Positions 42,544 through 51,577 of a DNA stretch of 64,000 nt are shown one piece after another. This stretch comes from Paenibacillus sp. FSL M7-0420 (GTDB lineage: Bacteria; Bacillota; Bacilli; Paenibacillales; Paenibacillaceae). Location: the NCBI RefSeq assembly GCF_038002345.1, contig NZ_JBBOCJ010000001.1, forward strand, positions 5,766,001 through 5,830,000. The letters run 5' to 3'. Each line of letters begins with the position of its first letter. The first letter of the stretch is position 1. The notes under the pieces are model-generated. The model did no database searches. It saw only the letters and a list, made by a program, of their open reading frames with translations, and had not been told where the DNA came from. The translations under genes and the position numbers were made by a program.

Positions 42544-43997
42544 ACGCCCGCCTCCTCCGGCTTCCTTGTGCCTTGTCTGCCCACCAGATCCCATACCGGG
42601 CTGTTCACGGTCATATCCATATCCTTAGCGAACACCTTAAAGCCGTCAAAGCCGTGATACGGGCCACTGTAATCCCATGAATGCATCTGGCGGAACGGCA
42701 CACCCATTTTGTGATAGACATATTTCTCCTTCACGCCTGAGCCCACCAGATCAATGTTCATCTTCTTCGTGAGCTCTTCCAGCTCATAAGCTGTAGGATC
42801 ATCCATGACAATGGTTCCCTCGGCAAGCATCGGGAGCATCTTCTCATAGTCATCCTTGTGGGCGAATTCATAACCGGAGGCTACGATATCCATCCCCAGA
42901 TCTTCATAAGCTCCGATGGTGTGGCGGGAACGCAGGCCCCCGATCATCAGCATGACGGTCTTATTCTCCAGGCGCGGTCTGTATTTGCGGATCACCGCAT
43001 CCATAACCGGCTTGTATCTGGCGATCATCTGCTCGCAGTTCTCCTGAATCGTGTCATCGAAAAGCGCTGCAATCGCCCGCAGGCTCTCATACGTCTTCGT
43101 AGGTCCGAAGAAATTGTATTCCAGCCAAGGGATGCCGTAGGCCTTCTCCATATGATCCACCATATAGTTCATGGAACGGTGGCAGTGGATCAGGTTCAGC
43201 TTCGCCTTGTGGGCTACCTCCAGTTCGTTCAGAGAGCCGTCACCGGACCACTGGGCAATAACGCGCAGGCCCATCTCTTCCAGCAGGATACGGGAGGCCC
43301 AGGCGTCGCCGCCAATATTATAGTCACCTATGATATTCACATCGTAGGGACCGGTCTCAGCCAGCTCGGCACGGCCCATCACGAAGTCACGGATCGCATC
43401 GTTCGCAATATGATGGCCCAGCGACTGGCTGACCCCGCGGAAGCCCTCGCAGCGTACCGGAACAATCGGCATTTCCAGCTCCTTGGACATCTTCTTCGAC
43501 ACCGCTTCGATATCATCGCCGATCAGCCCCACCGGACATTCCGACTGGACAGAGATCCCCTTAGCCAGCGGGAACATCTCGGTAATCTCGCGCATAATGA
43601 CGGCCAGCTTCTTATCCCCGCCGAACACAATATCCGTCTCCTGAAAATCACTGGTAATCTGCATCGCCGTAAAGTTATCGATGCCAAGCGTCCCATTCGC
43701 AAAGTTACGGCGTGAGCCCCAGCTATACTGTCCGCAGCCGACCGGACCGTGACTGATATGGACCATATCCTTGATCGGACCCCAGACCACCCCTTTGGAG
43801 CCGGCATAGGCGCAGCCGCGCGGGGTCATGACACCCGGACGGGATTTGATATTGGACTTCACCGCACAGGTGCTGCAATCAATGGCCTTTTCATCCGCCA
43901 CCTGAAAATGCTTCTCGCGGTCCTTCCGCGCCTTTTTGGGATAGGCTTCCAGAATCTCCTCAACCAGCTTCTGATTCTCTTCAATACTCAGTCCCAT
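42540..43997 (-). CDS. nifD: Nitrogenase molybdenum-iron protein alpha chain
   Basis: NifD holds the FeMo-cofactor. P-cluster ligands lie in [36 protein letters not shown] and [18 protein letters not shown]. The cofactor cysteine is in [15 protein letters not shown] and the cofactor histidine in [19 protein letters not shown]. All ligands are intact, so the enzyme should be active. AAGGAGGGTCAAACC precedes the ATG; it lies 34 bp after nifH. The length of 485 is normal for a Mo enzyme. Confidence 0.98.
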   Translation of the reverse strand: MGLSIEENQKLVEEILEAYPKKARKDREKHFQVADEKAIDCSTCAVKSNIKSRPGVMTPRGCAYAGSKGVVWGPIKDMVHISHGPVGCGQYSWGSRRNFANGTLGIDNFTAMQITSDFQETDIVFGGDKKLAVIMREITEMFPLAKGISVQSECPVGLIGDDIEAVSKKMSKELEMPIVPVRCEGFRGVSQSLGHHIANDAIRDFVMGRAELAETGPYDVNIIGDYNIGGDAWASRILLEEMGLRVIAQWSGDGSLNELEVAHKAKLNLIHCHRSMNYMVDHMEKAYGIPWLEYNFFGPTKTYESLRAIAALFDDTIQENCEQMIARYKPVMDAVIRKYRPRLENKTVMLMIGGLRSRHTIGAYEDLGMDIVASGYEFAHKDDYEKMLPMLAEGTIVMDDPTAYELEELTKKMNIDLVGSGVKEKYVYHKMGVPFRQMHSWDYSGPYHGFDGFKVFAKDMDMTVNSPVWDLVGRQGTRKPEEAGV

Positions 43998-44031
43998 GGT
44001 TTGACCCTCCTTTTTCGCTTCGCCTCAGAGC

Positions 44032-44901
<870 letters not shown>

Positions 44902-44904
44902 TCA

Positions 44905-46272
44905 TCATCCCTTCGAAATGTTTAATGTTTCAAAATAAGAGCTGTACTTCACGCTTTCGAGAATGGCTTCCTGAATGCCGCCATTGCGGACAAGAGGCAG
45001 GACACCGATTTTGTTCAGGCTGGCCCTTGGGGCCTCGCCGATGCCGGAGCAGAGAAGAATGCGGCAGTCACTTAGAATCGATATAATTTCTTGCAGCGTA
45101 GCTGCTTTGTCACCATTACAATCGGCCTTGCCATGGCAATAGGCTTGGATCTTGCGGACACCCAGAAGCTGTACATCCGTTCCGTCAGTGTCGTAGACCA
45201 GGAACTCAGTGGCATGACCGAAATGCTGATTCACCTTGTCGCCGCCTCTGGTGGCTACCGCGACCCGCGTCTTCGGCCCTCCGGCCTGAATGCGTCTGGC
45301 CTGTCTGGCTAAGACACGCTCACGGATCTTGGTGTCCAGCTCCCTCTGGAACATCGCCCGGGCTGCTTCATTAATGACCGGCTCCACCTCCATCGCTTCC
45401 AGCGGGAAATCGGGATTGCGGTCCTGGCCCAGCAGCCCGATCGCATCGGCCCGGCATTGCCGGCAGTGGCGCATCACCTTCATCCCCCCGCGGCCCAGCT
45501 GCTCCTGCAAATTAAGCAGTTCCTTCGGACGGGGCGCCTTGCGCCCATCCGCTTCATACTGGCTGCCCGGTGCGATAATAAGCGGTGTTACATTGTGCAG
45601 CGTGGCTCCGAGCTCTTTTACCCGCGCTGACACTGCCGTCAGATGATGATCGTTAACCCCCGGAATCATAATGGAATTCACTTTCACCAGAATCCCCAGC
45701 TTCGCCAGCATTTCAAGTCCCAGTAATTGACGGCGGATCAGCAGCTCGGCTGCCTCTCTGCCTTCGTACCGGACCCCTTCATCGAACACCCAGGGATAAA
45801 TCGCCTGGCCGACCTCGGGGTCGATGGCGTTGATGGTAATCGTGACATGGCGGATGCCCAGCTCCATAATCTCATCCACATGCCGGTACAGCGTGAGTCC
45901 GTTCGTGCTGAGACAGAGGGAGACATCAGGCACATGCTTCCTGACCCGGGCGAAGGTATCGAAGGTCTGCTCCGGATTCGCCAGGGGATCTCCGGGTCCG
46001 GCCACACCCACTACCGAGAGCTGCATCAGCCCGGCGGCAACTCCCCGCACCTTGCGCTCCGCCTGCTCCGGAGTAAGCACCTCACTGACCACGCCCGGCC
46101 TGCTCTCATTCACGCAATCGAACTTGCGGTTACAGTAATTGCACTGGATGTTACAGGCGGGAGCAACCGGGATGTGCATCCGGGCATAGAACCGGTGGGC
46201 CTCCTCGCTGTAGCAAGGGTGGCGGCTAATCTCCTCCTCCGCTTCACTTGATAGACATGACGGCTGCATCAT
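44905..46272 (-). CDS. nifB: FeMo-cofactor core synthesis radical SAM protein NifB
   Basis: NifB joins two 4Fe-4S clusters with a carbide to make NifB-co. The radical SAM motif is PACNIQCNYCNRKFDC (CxxxCxxC) near residue 40. GVAGPGDPLANPEQTF and VKVNSIMIPGVNDHH follow. The C-terminal NifX-like domain (about 340-455; RVAVATRGGDKVNQHFGHAT) is fused as in many bacteria. AGGAGGTGGGAA precedes the ATG at 46272; the next codon is also ATG. It is the first gene of the operon. Confidence 0.97.
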   Translation of the reverse strand: MMQPSCLSSEAEEEISRHPCYSEEAHRFYARMHIPVAPACNIQCNYCNRKFDCVNESRPGVVSEVLTPEQAERKVRGVAAGLMQLSVVGVAGPGDPLANPEQTFDTFARVRKHVPDVSLCLSTNGLTLYRHVDEIMELGIRHVTITINAIDPEVGQAIYPWVFDEGVRYEGREAAELLIRRQLLGLEMLAKLGILVKVNSIMIPGVNDHHLTAVSARVKELGATLHNVTPLIIAPGSQYEADGRKAPRPKELLNLQEQLGRGGMKVMRHCRQCRADAIGLLGQDRNPDFPLEAMEVEPVINEAARAMFQRELDTKIRERVLARQARRIQAGGPKTRVAVATRGGDKVNQHFGHATEFLVYDTDGTDVQLLGVRKIQAYCHGKADCNGDKAATLQEIISILSDCRILLCSGIGEAPRASLNKIGVLPLVRNGGIQEAILESVKYSSYFETLNISKG

Positions 46273-46329
46273 TTCCCACCTCCTAAAAGCTAAAAGTTTT
46301 ATGGTTCAAATAGCCTTTGTTTTGGTTAA

Positions 46330-46346
46330 TGTTATTTTAGTTAACA
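46330..46346 (-). promoter_or_regulatory. GlnR/TnrA-type box downstream of the nif promoter
   Basis: TGTTATTTTAGTTAACA matches TGTNA-N7-TNACA perfectly on both strands, with symmetric TTAA flanks. It lies about +25 to +41 from the predicted start. That is the position of the repressing GlnR site known from Paenibacillus nif operons. Confidence 0.85.
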
Positions 46347-46377
46347 TTAACTTCACTTGGCCGCTTTAATTAGTCTC

Positions 46378-46406
46378 ATCATATTTTCATTACGGAGGAT
46401 CGTCAA
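46378..46406 (-). promoter_or_regulatory. SigA-type promoter of the nif operon
   Basis: On the minus strand TTGACG (46406-46401) and TATGAT (46383-46378) are exactly 17 bp apart. Transcription should start near 46371, leaving a leader of about 100 nt before nifB. No sigma-54 element (GG-N10-GC) is needed or seen here. Confidence 0.8.
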
Positions 46407-46465
46407 TTAGTCCGACGTTCATTTCGTCCTTTATTTCCTTTTGTTTGCAGTTTCGCCATATCATA

Positions 46466-46482
46466 TGTCAACTTATATAACT
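46466..46482 (-). promoter_or_regulatory. Possible upstream GlnR-type box
   Basis: TGTCAACTTATATAACT differs from TGTNA-N7-TNACA only at the last base. It lies about 95-111 bp upstream of the predicted start. It is a candidate for the activating GlnR site and is weaker than the downstream box. Confidence 0.4.
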
Positions 46483-46547
46483 CACACTTATCATGTTTCC
46501 GTTTTCAGGCCTGTCACTTTCTAATGATATGTGTTCTCACAAAAACA

Positions 46548-46576
46548 TTGACAATGTCTCTTAACTCGGATATGAT
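46548..46576 (+). promoter_or_regulatory. SigA-type promoter of the terC leader
   Basis: TTGACA (46548-46553) and TATGAT (46571-46576) are 17 bp apart. The start would be near 46583, shortly before the riboswitch. Confidence 0.85.
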
Positions 46577-46617
46577 ACGTTTAGCCAGAAACGAATACTA
46601 TAAAATTTCATATAATC

Positions 46618-46725
46618 CCGTAAAGGGGAGTAGCTGTTAGATAAAATCGTCAATACGAGAATATGAGGATATTCTCCGGTTTTATCGGCAATAGATTATT
46701 GTTAGCGAGACCTTTACCAACCAGG
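46618..46725 (+). ncRNA. yybP-ykoY (manganese) riboswitch
   Basis: The conserved 5' part AAAGGGGAGTAGCTGTTAG (46623-46641) and the 3' part GCGAGACCTTTACC (46705-46718) match the Mn-sensing yybP-ykoY aptamer. Between them is a hairpin, AATATGAGGATATT-CTCC-type. The 3' side overlaps a terminator (46708-46770). Mn binding should favour readthrough into the exporter gene. Confidence 0.88.
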
Positions 46726-46772
46726 TTACCTTTATTCCAAAGGCTAATCTGTTTGGTAAAGGTCTTTTTTAT
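46708..46772 (+). terminator. Riboswitch-controlled terminator
   Basis: GAGACCTTTACCAACCAG and CTGTTTGGTAAAGGTC form a long stem followed by TTTTTT. It shares its 5' arm with the riboswitch core, the expected switch. Confidence 0.85.
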
Positions 46773-46850
46773 ATATATTTTTGGTTAAACTAATGGTATC
46801 ACCGTTAGTTTCGCAAAAAGCAGCTAAACCCACTTGAGGAGGAAACAGCA

Positions 46851-47678
46851 ATGGATTGGGGATTATTATTAGAATACGGATGGGTATTGCTCGTTCTCGT
46901 AGCACTGGAAGGGCTGCTTGCCGCAGACAACGCACTTGTACTCGCAATTATGGTTAAGCATCTTCCTGATGAGGAACGTAAGAAGGCATTGTTCTACGGA
47001 TTGGCCGGAGCGTTTGTGTTCCGGTTCGGATCACTGTTCGTCATCTCCTATCTGGTAGACATCTGGCAGGTACAAGCCATCGGTGCGCTTTATCTGTTAT
47101 TTATCGCGGGGAATCACATCTTCCGAAAAGTGTTATTCGCTAAGCCGGTCACGGAAGACGCCGCTGAAAGCGGAAGCCCTGGAGCTGTAAATAAGAAGAA
47201 AGCCAGCTTCTGGTTCACCGTACTTAAGGTCGAAGTAGCAGATATTGCCTTTGCTGTAGACTCCATCCTTGCAGCCGTAGCCCTGGCCGTTGCTCTTCCG
47301 GCAAGTGGTATCCGCAACATCGGCGGCCTCGACGGCGGACAGTTCCTTGTAATCTTTGCGGGCGGCTTCATTGGTCTCGTTATTATGCGGTTCGCTGCTT
47401 CCTTCTTCGTTAAGCTGCTTCACACCCGTCCGGGTCTTGAGGTTGCTGCCTTCTTCATCGTCGGCTGGGTAGGGGTTAAGCTCGCAGTCATCACACTGGC
47501 CCACCCTGCTCTGGGTGTATTGTCCGAAGACTTCGCACACAGCACCTGGTGGAAACTGACCTTCTATGTAGTTCTGATCATCATTGCAGCTACAGGCTGG
47601 TTCATGAGCAGTGTCAAGACCGAAGAGAATGTCGGCGAGAACCCGGTCAAGGAAGTTGATAAGCAGCTCGGTAAATAA
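46851..47678 (+). CDS. TerC-family metal exporter (YkoY type)
   Basis: This is an integral membrane protein of 275 residues with seven or eight spans. The TerC acidic motifs are EGLLAADNALVLAIM in the first pair and EVADIAFAVDSILAAV in the later one. Segments GLAGAFVFRFGSLFVISYLV and FIVGWVGVKLAVITLAHP are spans. YkoY-type TerC proteins are thought to export Mn or to metallate exported enzymes. The Mn riboswitch ahead of it supports a manganese role. GAGGAGGAAACAGCA precedes the ATG. Confidence 0.92.
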   Translation: MDWGLLLEYGWVLLVLVALEGLLAADNALVLAIMVKHLPDEERKKALFYGLAGAFVFRFGSLFVISYLVDIWQVQAIGALYLLFIAGNHIFRKVLFAKPVTEDAAESGSPGAVNKKKASFWFTVLKVEVADIAFAVDSILAAVALAVALPASGIRNIGGLDGGQFLVIFAGGFIGLVIMRFAASFFVKLLHTRPGLEVAAFFIVGWVGVKLAVITLAHPALGVLSEDFAHSTWWKLTFYVVLIIIAATGWFMSSVKTEENVGENPVKEVDKQLGK

Positions 47679-47720
47679 TCCGGGAAAGATCTTAAGCGCT
47701 TCTGTTATGCTTTAAACATA

Positions 47721-47766
47721 CCAAAAAGCCCGTTTCCTCCATTTGGGGAAGCGGGCTTTATTGTGT
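47721..47766. terminator. Bidirectional terminator between terC and the ABC operon
   Basis: AAAAAGCCCGTTTCC-tccatt-TGGGGAAGCGGGCTTTA is T- or A-rich on both sides, so it ends both convergent units. Confidence 0.85.
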
Positions 47767-47786
47767 TGAATGGTTATACTCAGCGG

Positions 47787-48539
47787 CTATCTCCGCCACT
47801 TCATGAATCTGTAATCCAGCACATCCACCAGCAGGAACAGCACGAATCCCACCAGACTGAACAGCATAATTCCGGCATACATCTCAGGGTAATCCAGCCG
47901 GAGCCAGGCATCCATGATAAAGAAGCCCATGCCATGCTCTGTCCCATAGATCTCGGTGAAAAAGAGTACTGAAATCGCTGTGCCCAGCGAAATACGAATC
48001 GTACTGAGGATCACCGACAAAGCGCCGGGAAGCGTCACATTCCAGAATTTCTGCATCGTGCTGGCACCAATACTCGTCAGCACATCATAAGTACTCTCGG
48101 GGATGGCCTTCACACCATCACGTACCGATATAATGACCTGAAACAGCAGGATCAGCATAATCATCAGCACCTTGGAGGTTTCTCCCAGGCCGAAGAAGAG
48201 CATGACCACCGGCAGCAGCGCAATTTTGGGAATCGGATAGGTCAGATAGACGACCGGGTCCAGTACCCGGTTCCAGAAAGGAGAGCGGCCCATCAGCAGA
48301 CCGGCCAGCAAACCCAGCAGCAGAGCCAGCAGCACACCTTCAGTGATCCGCATCAGACTGTAGCCGATATTCAGAGCCACATCATGGGCCCCCAGCTGAA
48401 ACATTGCCTTATAGACCGCGCCCGGGCTGGGCAGAATCGCGTGATTCATGAGCAGATAAGCGATATACCAGAGCGCATTCATTCCGGCAAAAACGAGCAG
48501 CAGGCGCAGCAGGTGAACAAAACGCCGTCGTTTTACCAT
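47787..48539 (-). CDS. NitT/TauT-family ABC transporter permease
   Basis: This is a membrane subunit of 250 residues with six spans. YPIPKIALLPVVMLFFGLGE is the typical SsuC/TauC/ThiX loop, and ASTMQKFWNVTLPGALSVIL is the EAA coupling motif. The C-terminus ends DYRFMKWRR. It overlaps the ATPase gene by 7 bp. Substrates of this family include sulfonates, nitrate, taurine and pyrimidine precursors, and none can be chosen from sequence. Confidence 0.9.
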   Translation of the reverse strand: MVKRRRFVHLLRLLLVFAGMNALWYIAYLLMNHAILPSPGAVYKAMFQLGAHDVALNIGYSLMRITEGVLLALLLGLLAGLLMGRSPFWNRVLDPVVYLTYPIPKIALLPVVMLFFGLGETSKVLMIMLILLFQVIISVRDGVKAIPESTYDVLTSIGASTMQKFWNVTLPGALSVILSTIRISLGTAISVLFFTEIYGTEHGMGFFIMDAWLRLDYPEMYAGIMLFSLVGFVLFLLVDVLDYRFMKWRR

Positions 48540-49315
48540 TTCTCCATCATTACCTTTCGGATTCTCTTGGACTGCATAAAGTACTCCTCGCTCTCCCGCT
48601 TCTCAGAATGCTTTATTGCAAATACAGCAGCGTTATCGAGAATCTCCGGCGGCTCCTGCTGCCTGGGCAGCAGGATGATAATCTTCTGTCCAAGGAGAAT
48701 CGCCTCCTCCACATCGTGGGTGACGAACAGCGTGGTCGCCGGATGTGCCTGCCAGTTGTCGATAAAAATCTGCTGCAGCCCTTCCCGCGTAATGGCATCC
48801 AGCGCCGAGAACGGCTCATCCAGCAGCAGAAGGGTCGGCAGAATGGCAAAGGCGCGGGCAATGGCCACCCGCTGCTGCTGACCGCCGCTCAGCGAGAGCG
48901 GAAACCGTCCGGCGAGCTGCGCAATTCCCATGGATTCAAGCCAATGCATAATTTGACGGTCCTGCTCCCGCCGATTGTGGCCTTCCCCGCCCGGACGGGC
49001 GATCCGCATCGCAATCCGGATGTTGTCACGGACCGTCTTCCAGGGCAGCAGGCCATAATTCTGCGGCACCAGCCCGATCAGCGTCTCCTTTTCATGGACA
49101 GATCTGCCATTGAAGAGCAGTTCCCCCTTGTAACCGGGCAGCAATCCGGCAATCGCCCGCAGCAGCGTGGATTTTCCGCTGCCCGAGGGACCGATCACCG
49201 TATAAATCCCGTGCTCCGGCAGGGTCAGGTTCATTTCACCCAGGGCCAGCTGCCCGTTCTGATAAGCTACATGCAGCTGATGAATGCGGAGACCGCTATT
49301 TTTTAAACTGGACAT
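48533..49315 (-). CDS. NitT/TauT-family ABC transporter ATP-binding protein
   Basis: Walker A is IGPSGSGKSTLLRAIAG, the Q-loop LVPQNYGLLPWKTV, the signature LSLSGGQQQRVAIARA, Walker B LLLLDEPFSALDAI, and the switch FVTHDVEEAILLG. The length of 260 residues and LLPWKTVRDNI match SsuB/TauB. It overlaps the binding-protein gene by 20 bp, with no strong site of its own, so it is translated by coupling. Confidence 0.92.
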   Translation of the reverse strand: MSSLKNSGLRIHQLHVAYQNGQLALGEMNLTLPEHGIYTVIGPSGSGKSTLLRAIAGLLPGYKGELLFNGRSVHEKETLIGLVPQNYGLLPWKTVRDNIRIAMRIARPGGEGHNRREQDRQIMHWLESMGIAQLAGRFPLSLSGGQQQRVAIARAFAILPTLLLLDEPFSALDAITREGLQQIFIDNWQAHPATTLFVTHDVEEAILLGQKIIILLPRQQEPPEILDNAAVFAIKHSEKRESEEYFMQSKRIRKVMMEKW

Positions 49316-50294
49316 CGGAGATCACATCTTCAGCCGATAGCGTTTTGGTCAACAGTCCTTTTTCACGGGCCCAGCCAAAAGCAGCCTCCACTTCCTTCAC
49401 ATCCACCTGGTTCGCAGGCAGATACTCCGGCACCTTAATCTCATTCTTCAGCGTATCGGGATAGCCCACTTCCTTAATAATCAGGTCGATATATTCCGAT
49501 TGGTCATGCGTCTTCATATAATCGACAGCCTCATCATAGGCGGCGTACATATCACGGATTCCCTGACCCTTGGCATCAATGGCACTCTGCGGAAAAGCCA
49601 GCACAAACGGATTGATTCCCGCACTATGGGTGGAGCTGAGAACGCGCAGACCGGCAGTACGGCCCATGGTTACAAAAGGCTCCGGCAAAACAGCCGCATC
49701 CGCCTTATGATTCTTAAGCAGCTCCAGACGCGTTGGAATCTGCGGCACTTCCGTTACGGTAATATCGGCTTCCGTCAGGCCGGCCTGCTTCAGCATCATG
49801 GCAACGGTATACTGGGTTGAGGTATTCTTGGACAGGATAACGGTTTTCCCCTTCAGATCCTTTACCTCTTTCACTTCATCATTTCCGGTCAGCAGGTCGA
49901 ATTCACCTGTGGTCGTACTGGTGATTTTGACATCGAGTCCTGCTTCATTATAGATCGAGATCGCCACCAGATCCGCACTGAGGCCATCTACCTTACCCGC
50001 CTGAAAAGCCACATCACGATCCTTCGCGCTCTTGAAGGTCTGGATATCCAGGTTCACATGATGCTTCTGATCAAATCCCTGCTCATGGGCAATAATAAAA
50101 GGAATCGCATCGATGGATGGCAGCAGTCCCAGTGATATCGTAACAGCCTCAGCAGGTGCAGCTACAGCAGCTCCAGTATTAGTATCTTTGGCATTTCCTG
50201 CCTGTTTTGCGCTACCGCATCCGGCAGCTACTACACTGACAGCAGCAGTCAGCACAACTAGCTTCATAAGGTGTTTCCAGTTTCTTGTCTTCAT
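49296..50294 (-). CDS. NitT/TauT-type substrate-binding lipoprotein
   Basis: The signal peptide (MKTRNWKHLMKLVVLTAAVS) ends in the lipobox AAGC. The mature part has the NMT1/SsuA pattern: ISLGLLPSIDAIPFIIAHEQ, AFQAGKVDGLSADLVAISIY, LKGKTVILSKNTSTQYTVAM and ADAAVLPEPFVTMG. The ATG at 50294 has TTAGGATTC; an upstream ATG adds six residues. It is the first gene of a three-gene operon. Co-location with nif is striking, but no molybdate-type (ModA) features are seen. Confidence 0.88.
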   Translation of the reverse strand: MKTRNWKHLMKLVVLTAAVSVVAAGCGSAKQAGNAKDTNTGAAVAAPAEAVTISLGLLPSIDAIPFIIAHEQGFDQKHHVNLDIQTFKSAKDRDVAFQAGKVDGLSADLVAISIYNEAGLDVKITSTTTGEFDLLTGNDEVKEVKDLKGKTVILSKNTSTQYTVAMMLKQAGLTEADITVTEVPQIPTRLELLKNHKADAAVLPEPFVTMGRTAGLRVLSSTHSAGINPFVLAFPQSAIDAKGQGIRDMYAAYDEAVDYMKTHDQSEYIDLIIKEVGYPDTLKNEIKVPEYLPANQVDVKEVEAAFGWAREKGLLTKTLSAEDVISDVQFKK

Positions 50295-50549
50295 GAATCC
50301 TAATTCCCCCATCTCTTATCGGTTACGCTTCATGCGAATTTATTCACATACATAGTACACCTATTGTCCTATTTTGTATATTTATAAATTTAAGTATCAG
50401 TTTTCTAATGTCCAATATGTTCATGGAATTCTTTTGACAGCAGCACCCAATAATGACGCAAATATGCTATAATAACCTGTACCTATTCCGCAGGTATCCC
50501 CTCTTCAAGCAGCAGTCCTATTCCAACCCTATCTAAGGAGCTGTGCCCT

Positions 50550-51032
50550 ATGAGCGATGTAATTCTCCAGCAGATTCTTGCCGAGCTGCAAGGAGTAAAG
50601 TCCGAAATTAACGGAATGAAATCTGAAATTGCAGGAATCAAGTCTGAAATCACTGGAATGAAGTCCGAAATCGCAGGAATCAAGTCCGAAATTGCAGGAA
50701 TCAAGTCCGAAATTGCAGGAATCAAGTCTGAAATTGCAGGAATTAAAGCCGATGTTAACAATCTTCAGTCAGAATTCGCTACGTTCAAGTCTGAAATTGC
50801 GGCCGAGCTGGTGATCATCAAGGCTGATATCGAAAGCATTAAGGAAGATACGAAGCTAATTCCGCTTGTTCAACAAGCGGTGTCTGAAGTCAACGTTGAA
50901 GTCGTTGCTGGCCGGGATTCTCTGGAGCGGATCGACCGGAGCCTGCGCGGACATGACGCAACACTGGATATACTGGCCCGGCGTTCTATAGATCAGGAAG
51001 CTGAAATGAAACGTTTAGCTGCTTCTGCATAA
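50550..51032 (+). CDS. Heptad-repeat coiled-coil protein, 160 aa
   Basis: A start segment (MSDVILQQILAELQ) is followed by eleven seven-residue units of the type G-I/M-K-S-E-I-A (about residues 15-91), which form an almost perfect coiled coil. The DNA repeat unit is 21 bp (GGAATCAAGTCCGAAATTGCA). The C-terminal part (SIKEDTKLIPLVQQAVSEVN ... LERIDRSLRGHDATLDILAR) is also helical and less regular. AAGGAGCTGTGCCCT precedes the ATG. There is no signal or membrane segment. It may be a trimeric or dimeric rod; its function is unknown. Confidence 0.85.
   Translation: MSDVILQQILAELQGVKSEINGMKSEIAGIKSEITGMKSEIAGIKSEIAGIKSEIAGIKSEIAGIKADVNNLQSEFATFKSEIAAELVIIKADIESIKEDTKLIPLVQQAVSEVNVEVVAGRDSLERIDRSLRGHDATLDILARRSIDQEAEMKRLAASA
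50592..50760 (+). repeat. 21-bp tandem repeats inside the coiled-coil gene
   Basis: About eight well-conserved 21-bp units differ only by T/C in TCTGAAAT versus TCCGAAAT and by ATC/ATG. Unit gain or loss keeps the frame and the heptad register. Confidence 0.9.
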
Positions 51033-51186
51033 CACCCTGCCCCGAAGCGACCGCCCTCCCGGCTGCCGCTTTTTTGTTGCCTCCATACAGTCCATACCAC
51101 AAGGACATTACTCTCTTATACAAACACAAACCCAGTAATCACGACATTATTCCTTATTTATTTGTCTTTTACAGGCGGACATCACA

Positions 51187-51214
51187 TTGATTTATTGATT
51201 ATCTATGCTATAAT
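51187..51214 (+). promoter_or_regulatory. Promoter of the 61-aa gene
   Basis: TTGATT (51187-51192) and TATAAT (51209-51214) are 16 bp apart. The start would be near 51221. Confidence 0.6.
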
Positions 51215-51283
51215 GAAAGCGTAACCAGGATAGATGTCCCAGAGGTTCATTACCGTATTTCATCGCCAAGGAGGATGAATGCA

Positions 51284-51469
51284 ATGCTGGCAGGAATTAA
51301 GGAACTGAAGAATTGGGTAACCGGAATGTGGCAGCCGGGGATGGCTTCCGGAGAAGAGGATTACCGGAGAATGGAATACAGCGCACACCGCCATCTGCAC
51401 ACACCGCCAACACCAAGCCCGCTTACTTATGAGCAGGAATCGCGCATCAAGACCGTCAAATTTCACTAA
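51284..51469 (+). CDS. Small hypothetical protein, 61 aa
   Basis: I do not recognise it. The sequence starts MLAGIKELKNWVTGMWQPGM with an amphipathic helix, then has a His/Pro/Thr-rich middle (HRHLHTPPTPSP) and a basic end (ESRIKTVKFH). CAAGGAGGATGAATGCA precedes the chosen ATG; another ATG at 51275 is too close to the site. The gene has its own promoter and terminator, which supports it being real. Confidence 0.65.
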   Translation: MLAGIKELKNWVTGMWQPGMASGEEDYRRMEYSAHRHLHTPPTPSPLTYEQESRIKTVKFH

Positions 51470-51511
51470 TCTCCAGTTAGATGTATATATAGAACACCCT
51501 TCACCTATCAG

Positions 51512-51564
51512 GTTAAGGCCGCTAAGGAACGGGAGCATCCCGGTTCAAGCGGCCTTTTATTTGT
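51512..51564. terminator. Bidirectional terminator
   Basis: AAGGCCGCT ... AACGGGA-gca-TCCCGGTT ... AGCGGCCTT forms a two-step stem followed by TTATTTG. It serves the 61-aa gene and the convergent hydrolase gene. Confidence 0.85.
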
Positions 51565-51577
51565 TGCACTAGATTCA

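Noticed and set aside
47787..50294. Molybdate transporter serving nitrogenase
   Set aside because: The binding protein and ATPase have NitT/TauT (SsuA/SsuB-like) patterns, not ModA/ModC. Only proximity to nif would support it.
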